NCBI GenBank assembly: GCA_022819745.1
Contig: JAJEGS010000039.1
Location: 124,001 to 188,000 of the forward strand
DNA: 64,000 bases
Direction: 5' to 3'
From: Candidatus Latescibacterota bacterium
GTDB lineage: Bacteria > Latescibacterota > UBA2968 > UBA8231
Below the pieces are notes generated by a model, which worked only from the letters and a program-made list of their open reading frames with translations, was not told where the DNA came from and did not search any database. Position 1 is the first letter of the stretch. Each line of letters opens with the position of its first letter. The translations under genes and the position numbers were made by a program. This document shows positions 60,259 through 64,000 of the stretch, in pieces.

Positions 60259-60284
60259 CTTATTGACGATAATCTGTTAATAAG
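60259..60284 (+). promoter_or_regulatory. Inverted-repeat operator candidate upstream of the XRE-ImmA gene
   Basis: CTTATTGAC (60259-60267) and GTTAATAAG (60276-60284) form nine-base arms with one mismatch around an eight-base spacer. The arms begin inside a TATACT (60255-60260) that could be a -10 box and contain TTGACG (60263-60268). Such a site is typical of autorepression by the XRE protein encoded directly downstream. Confidence 0.5.
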
Positions 60285-60339
60285 ATAACTTTTGAATACC
60301 TTCCCAGATCAGGGAAACCACATCCAGGGAGAAGCCTTT

Positions 60340-61467
60340 ATGTCCACCAATAATGTGATCGGCACCAACGTGATGCGGCTACGTACCTCAAAGAGGATAA
60401 GCCAGAAGGCCCTTGCTGATCGGGCGCAGCTATCTCGTCTTGGTTTGGCCAAGATCGAGCGAGGCCAAACGCTGCCTCGCGCTGCTACCATGCGTGTGTT
60501 AGCGCGTGCGTTGGGGGTCTCGACTATTGAACTCGCGACCCCGGCGCGGCCGCTGCACACCGTGCGTTTTCGGGCTCGAAAGCGCGTCCGGGAGCGAGAG
60601 CAGTTGCTTGCCGAGGTTTCCAATTGGCTCGACGCCTACAGCTTCCTCGAAGAACTGCTTGAAGATTCCCCTTCCTTTCAATTGCGAAGCCTCCGCCCTA
60701 GTCGGCAGCTTGATCCACGGGCTGTGGCAGCAAAGGCGCGGAAAACCCTCCAGTTCGATGACCAGCCCATTTACGACATCTGCGGGATCCTAGAAAAATG
60801 CGGCATCAAGGTGCTCCGCCTACCTCGGGCAACCGATGCGTTCTTTGGCCTTTCGGTCAAGGAAAACGACGGTGGACCGGCGATCGTCATCAACACCTGG
60901 GAGCGGATCTCGGTTGAGAGCTGGATTTTCTCGGCCGCGCACGAACTCGGGCACCTGCTGCTGCACCCCGGCGCTTACGACCATAGGCAGGAGGAGGAAC
61001 CTGAAGAAGAGGAAAAACAAGCCGATGAGTTCGCAAGCTTCTTCCTGATGCCCCACGACTCCTTCGAGCGGGAGTGGCAGGATTCGAGAGGACACCCCCT
61101 CTACGAGCGCGTAATCAAGGTCAAGAGGATCTTTCATGTGAGCTATAAGACCGTGCTGATCCGTTTGGTACATATGAAAGAGGCCCCAAGGGACGTATTC
61201 CGGACCTTTCAGGTGCAGCACCGGAGACGTTTCGGCCAGACCTTGAAAAAGGTCGACGAACCTCAGCCGCTGACCGAAAGCAAGTTCAACGAAAAGCGAG
61301 GCTTAGAGCCGGATCGTCTCTCCGACGCCGACTGTCTGGACGATCGGCTTCGGCGTCTGGTCCGCCGAGCTATCGAGAGCGACGAGATCTCGCTCAGCCG
61401 AGGTGCCGAGATCCTCCGCATTCCCTTAATGGATATGCGCCAGTTGGCCGCCGAATGGGCCACATGA
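60340..61467 (+). CDS. XRE-family regulator fused to an ImmA/IrrE metallopeptidase domain
   Basis: The frame is open from a TTG at 60292, but the ATG at 60340 follows AGGGAG and starts MSTNNVIGTNVMRLRTSKRI, a good HTH start, giving 375 residues. Residues about 8-65 form an HTH_3 domain (ISQKALADRAQLSRLGLAKI). The middle (about residues 145-260) is an ImmA/IrrE peptidase with the intact HELGH zinc motif in SAAHELGHLLLHPGAY, the third ligand in EKQADEFASFFLMP, and a Glu-rich loop between. The C-terminal helical part is LRRLVRRAIESDEISLSRGA. ImmA cleaves a phage repressor after DNA damage; IrrE/PprI acts similarly in Deinococcus. Here it pairs with a PIN gene one base after its stop. Confidence 0.93.
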   Translation: MSTNNVIGTNVMRLRTSKRISQKALADRAQLSRLGLAKIERGQTLPRAATMRVLARALGVSTIELATPARPLHTVRFRARKRVREREQLLAEVSNWLDAYSFLEELLEDSPSFQLRSLRPSRQLDPRAVAAKARKTLQFDDQPIYDICGILEKCGIKVLRLPRATDAFFGLSVKENDGGPAIVINTWERISVESWIFSAAHELGHLLLHPGAYDHRQEEEPEEEEKQADEFASFFLMPHDSFEREWQDSRGHPLYERVIKVKRIFHVSYKTVLIRLVHMKEAPRDVFRTFQVQHRRRFGQTLKKVDEPQPLTESKFNEKRGLEPDRLSDADCLDDRLRRLVRRAIESDEISLSRGAEILRIPLMDMRQLAAEWAT

Positions 61468-61468
61468 G

Positions 61469-61975
61469 ATGCCTAATCGCCCGAGGGTCCTTCTGTCGGA
61501 TGCGGACGTACTTATCGACTACCGGGATTCGGACCTATCGATTCTCGCCCTCGTCGTTCAGCACTTGGCACCGGTTCACGTCGTCCGAGACGTTGTCGCC
61601 GAAGTGGACGACCTGAGTCTCGCACGCTGTAGGGAACTCGGGCTAACTGTAATCGAGGTTGAACCGGAAGTTCTTCTCCAACTCGCGACGCTTCCACGAA
61701 GACTCTCTCGCTACGATCGTCTTTCGCTTCAAGTGTGCCGAGAAAACGACTGGACCTGCGTGACCAACGACAGGCTACTTCGTCGGATCTGCGGCGAGCA
61801 CAGTGTCAGAACGAAGTGGGGGCTCGAGCTCATGCTCGAGCTGGTTTCGGCAGGGGGCCTCTCCGCTTCCCGCGCCCTTGAAACGGCACAGCGCATCCAC
61901 ACCAATAATCCTCATCACATCTCCAAGAAAATCCTCGAACGGTTCTCATCGCGTCTTGGCCTCAGGGAATCGTAG
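61469..61975 (+). CDS. PIN-domain-like nuclease protein, partner of the XRE-ImmA gene
   Basis: The 168-residue product starts one base after the upstream stop, so the genes are coupled. The PIN fold is visible: LLSDADVLIDYRDSDLSILA (first acidic residues), VHVVRDVVAEVDDLSLARCR, the acidic-serine region RLSRYDRLSLQVCRENDWTC and VTNDRLLRRICGEHSVRTKW (final TND motif). PIN domains are metal-dependent nucleases and the toxins of many toxin-antitoxin systems. The C-terminal helices (ASRALETAQRIHTNNPHHIS) are an extension. I propose a toxin-like effector controlled by the XRE-ImmA protein, not tested. Confidence 0.85.
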   Translation: MPNRPRVLLSDADVLIDYRDSDLSILALVVQHLAPVHVVRDVVAEVDDLSLARCRELGLTVIEVEPEVLLQLATLPRRLSRYDRLSLQVCRENDWTCVTNDRLLRRICGEHSVRTKWGLELMLELVSAGGLSASRALETAQRIHTNNPHHISKKILERFSSRLGLRES

Positions 61976-61977
61976 GA

Positions 61978-62064
61978 ATCGGCACGTTACTCGTCGTCGC
62001 CGCTTGGACGGGCCTTTTTCCCTCGCTGAGAAACTTGGGCAGCCTCGCGTCCCTGACGGCTCAG
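61978..62064 (+). repeat. 87-bp direct repeat, downstream copy (original MFS 3' end)
   Basis: This copy is identical to 60122-60208 but not part of an intact gene. Read in the MFS frame it runs GTLLVVAAWTGLFPSLRNLG, then SLASLTAQ, and continues past the repeat to HSAK and a stop at 62077-62079. It is a 3' remnant of the MFS gene. Confidence 0.95.
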
Positions 62065-62095
62065 CACTCGGCCAAATGAGAGGCCAGTGCTTTTT
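62065..62095 (+). terminator. Intrinsic terminator of the original MFS gene, stranded after the cassette
   Basis: CACT (62065-62068) and GGCC (62070-62073) pair with GGCC (62082-62085) and AGTG (62086-62089), with one bulged C and an eight-base loop. A run of five T's follows at 62091-62095. The stop codon of the displaced MFS tail lies in the loop. It now serves the PIN gene. Confidence 0.75.
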
Positions 62096-62166
62096 AGTTT
62101 GACCGCTTCGTGCGTCCTGCCAAATTTGTTATAGATATTTATTATTACCTAGTCGCAGGAGGTCCC

Positions 62167-64000
62167 ATGAAATTCGTCCGCATCATTGCCGCCATCCTCA
62201 TTGTGCAACTAGCCCAGGATGCCCACGGGCAGATTGCGGTCTCAGGCACCGTGGTTTCGGATGAAACCGGTGATGCCTTACCGGGCGCAACGGTTGTCAT
62301 TGAGGGCACATACATCGGGACGATGACAGACCAGGATGGGGCTTATTCGATTGACCTTCGATCTCTAGAGGACATGCTGGTTTTTTCCTTTGTGGGATTC
62401 CAGACAAAGCGGCTGACGATAAGTCCGGGCGTCACCACGCTTGACGTTCGCTTGGAACCGAGCGTCGTCGGACTCGAGGGAATCAGCGTCGTTGCCGAGG
62501 AGCCTCGAATCTTCGCGAGCAACGTCGTCGCCGAGCCAATGATCCTCCAGCAGTCGAACATCACCAGCGTGACGTCGGTGGTCGACAACCTGCCCGGGGT
62601 ATCCATCCAGGAGGGCGATGCATACGGCTTCGACGACTGGTCGAGCAATGTCGCCGTGCGCGGTTTCCAAGTGACCATCAGCGAGGCGCAGATCGGCACG
62701 ACCATCGATGGGTTCCCCAACGGTACATCCGACTACTTCAGCGGAGCCAAAGCGAACCGATTCATCGACCCGATGAACCTCGGCGGCGTCGAGGTGTCGC
62801 AGGGAACGGCCGACATCGCCTCCCGCTCGGTCGAGGCGCTGGGCGGCACGTTCAACTACCTGACGGACGATCCGGCGAGCGAGCGAACCTACACTGTGTC
62901 AACGACCATCGGCGAGAACGAAGGCCAGCGGTTCTACATGCGCCTCGACACCGGACCTCTGTTGGGCCGCGAGACGCACTCCTGGATCGCCGCGGTCCGC
63001 CAAGAATCGACCGATTGGATGCAGGGCTCCGCGCGGAACGAGCGGGAGCACATCGCCGCCAAGCTCGTGTCATCGCACGGACACCTTGACCTTACAAGCT
63101 ACCTCTCGTACGACAGCATCCACGAGGACGCCTACCAGCGGCTCTACAGCGAGGCCAACTTCAGGGCGAACCCGCGCTGGGACCGCCTCGTCGGCGACTG
63201 GCCCGGTGTCCCGTACCTGAATCAGTTCTACCGGCCCGGCTGGCAGACCCGGCGGAACAACACCTTGGCCTACCTGAAGGCGGACTGGTCGCTCGACGCC
63301 CTATCCATGAGCGGCGGACTCTATTTCCATCGCAACCGGGGGCGCGGCGATTGGCTGCCCCCCTACATCGTCGATGTCACCGACGACGACGGCCCAGAAT
63401 CGGAACTGATGGGCCTCGCACCCGTGCAAGGCGGCACCCAACTCGGGCTAATCCGCTTCGTGAACCGGGACGGCGTCGCGGTCGGACCGATCGACGGGTG
63501 TACGTCGTCCTACATCTTCAACTACTATGGATCGGGAGGCCCAGAGGCCGACCCTGCGTGCCACCCGGATGCTACTGCGGTGCAGTCGTACCGCCACAGC
63601 CACTACGGGAAGGACCGCGTCGGCGTGACGCTCGACGAGGAGTGGTTCACCACCATCGGCACCGCCGGCAGCACACTACGCGCCGGCATCTGGTACGAGG
63701 ATTCGCGGCGGCACCTGGGTCGGGACTGGCATCAGATGCTGGATCCGACGCTCAGCTTCGACTGGAACGAGCAGGCCTACTGGCACCAGTACGAGTGGGA
63801 TTTCCCGCAACATATCTTCAAGTGGTACGCCGAGGAGACGATCTTCGCCGGCCCGTTGTCCCTGAGCGGCGGCGTCAAGCAGTTCCTAGTCGGCGTGTCG
63901 CGCGAAGACCAGTTCAATATCGACCCGGATCTCGAGGTCGATTCGGATTCGGATTTGCTCTTCTCCGGCGGTATCACATACGAGACGCCGGTCGAGGGCC
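62167..64000 (+). CDS. TonB-dependent receptor, N-terminal part, cut by the window edge
   Basis: The ATG at 62167 follows AGGAGG and the frame stays open to the window end (about 611 codons). A signal peptide (KFVRIIAAILIVQLAQDAHG) precedes a carboxypeptidase-regulatory-like domain (about residues 22-105: VSGTVVSDETGDALPGATVV and GTMTDQDGAYSIDL), then the plug domain (VTSVVDNLPGVSIQEGDAY, GVEVSQGTADIASRSVEALG) and the beginning of the barrel. A TonB-box-like GLEGISVVAEEPR lies between domains. SusC-like receptors have this N-terminal arrangement, but no SusD gene is in view. It is a possible client of the ExbB-ExbD-TonB operon at the start of the window. Confidence 0.94.
   Translation, partial: MKFVRIIAAILIVQLAQDAHGQIAVSGTVVSDETGDALPGATVVIEGTYIGTMTDQDGAYSIDLRSLEDMLVFSFVGFQTKRLTISPGVTTLDVRLEPSVVGLEGISVVAEEPRIFASNVVAEPMILQQSNITSVTSVVDNLPGVSIQEGDAYGFDDWSSNVAVRGFQVTISEAQIGTTIDGFPNGTSDYFSGAKANRFIDPMNLGGVEVSQGTADIASRSVEALGGTFNYLTDDPASERTYTVSTTIGENEGQRFYMRLDTGPLLGRETHSWIAAVRQESTDWMQGSARNEREHIAAKLVSSHGHLDLTSYLSYDSIHEDAYQRLYSEANFRANPRWDRLVGDWPGVPYLNQFYRPGWQTRRNNTLAYLKADWSLDALSMSGGLYFHRNRGRGDWLPPYIVDVTDDDGPESELMGLAPVQGGTQLGLIRFVNRDGVAVGPIDGCTSSYIFNYYGSGGPEADPACHPDATAVQSYRHSHYGKDRVGVTLDEEWFTTIGTAGSTLRAGIWYEDSRRHLGRDWHQMLDPTLSFDWNEQAYWHQYEWDFPQHIFKWYAEETIFAGPLSLSGGVKQFLVGVSREDQFNIDPDLEVDSDSDLLFSGGITYETPVEG

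Larger units (their letters stand above)
60209..62064 (+). mobile_element. Two-gene cassette inserted at the 3' end of the MFS gene
   Basis: The 1856-bp segment between equivalent repeat ends holds an XRE-ImmA/IrrE gene and a PIN-domain gene with their own promoter region. It is bounded by the 87-bp direct repeats and displaces the MFS terminator. No integrase, transposase or terminal inverted repeat is seen inside it. The cassette could have arrived by site-specific integration with a recombinase acting in trans, by single-crossover recombination with a foreign MFS allele, or by duplication at the ends of a break. Boundaries rest on the repeat ends. Confidence 0.72.

Noticed and set aside
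60209..62064. Transposon or insertion sequence
   Set aside because: The cassette has no transposase and no terminal inverted repeats, and an 87-bp duplication is far longer than transposon target-site duplications.

Overview
The window looks like a chromosomal segment of an uncultured Gram-negative bacterium of the FCB superphylum, most like Latescibacterota or a neighbouring candidate phylum. This placement is an inference from gene content and was not tested with marker genes. Supporting features are a B12-dependent ribonucleotide reductase, an ExbB-ExbD-ExbD-TonB set, a TonB-dependent receptor with an N-terminal carboxypeptidase-regulatory-like domain, secreted proteins with an FTPNGD...ND FlgD/CHU_C-like C-terminus, ASPIC/UnbV FG-GAP proteins, and many PhyH, Gfo/Idh, HpcH/HpaI and M19-like catabolic genes. 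Coding density is high. I saw no rRNA, tRNA or CRISPR array.

Positions 1-23000 are mostly housekeeping. On the minus strand lie a partial nrdJ preceded by an NrdR-box pair, nrdR, and a TPR-exbB-exbD-exbD-tonB operon. accD follows on the plus strand, then surE and an outer-membrane barrel on the minus strand. A long plus-strand run then carries a small unknown gene, rpmI, rplT, pheS, pheT, a coiled-coil gene, zapA, rny, a YmdB-like phosphoesterase, xseA, xseB, recN and a CDP-alcohol phosphatidyltransferase. A large minus-strand gene joins a gluzincin protease, a TolB-like propeller and a barrel; it overlaps a 49-residue ORF.

Positions 23200-28600 hold a CBM9-like protein and a small catabolic set: a putative alpha/alpha-toroid enzyme, a PhyH dioxygenase, an amidohydrolase_2 enzyme and a Gfo/Idh/MocA oxidoreductase. 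A second set at 53500-58900 has a TIM-barrel-like protein, another PhyH, a divergent M19 protein, an HpcH/HpaI aldolase and a DegT aminotransferase. The substrates cannot be read from the sequence.

Positions 28700-49100 are dominated by secreted proteins: three FG-GAP/ASPIC-UnbV proteins, a TPR protein, a CBM9/DOMON-like protein, three paralogous discoidin/FlgD-tail proteins in tandem, a 902-residue probable outer-membrane protein with Asp/Asn-rich linkers, and a two-parvulin SurA-like foldase. This is the best candidate in the window for an undescribed multi-component cell-surface system. A SUMF1-domain protein, a polytopic DUF6785-like membrane protein and an MFS/spermidine-synthase-like fusion follow.

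At 60122-62095 a two-gene cassette (XRE-ImmA/IrrE protease plus PIN-domain protein) sits between two perfect 87-bp direct copies of the 3' end of an MFS transporter gene. The original stop codon and terminator of that gene are stranded downstream of the cassette. This is the clearest sign of a recent insertion in the window and a likely toxin-antitoxin or defence-type module. The window ends inside a TonB-dependent receptor gene.
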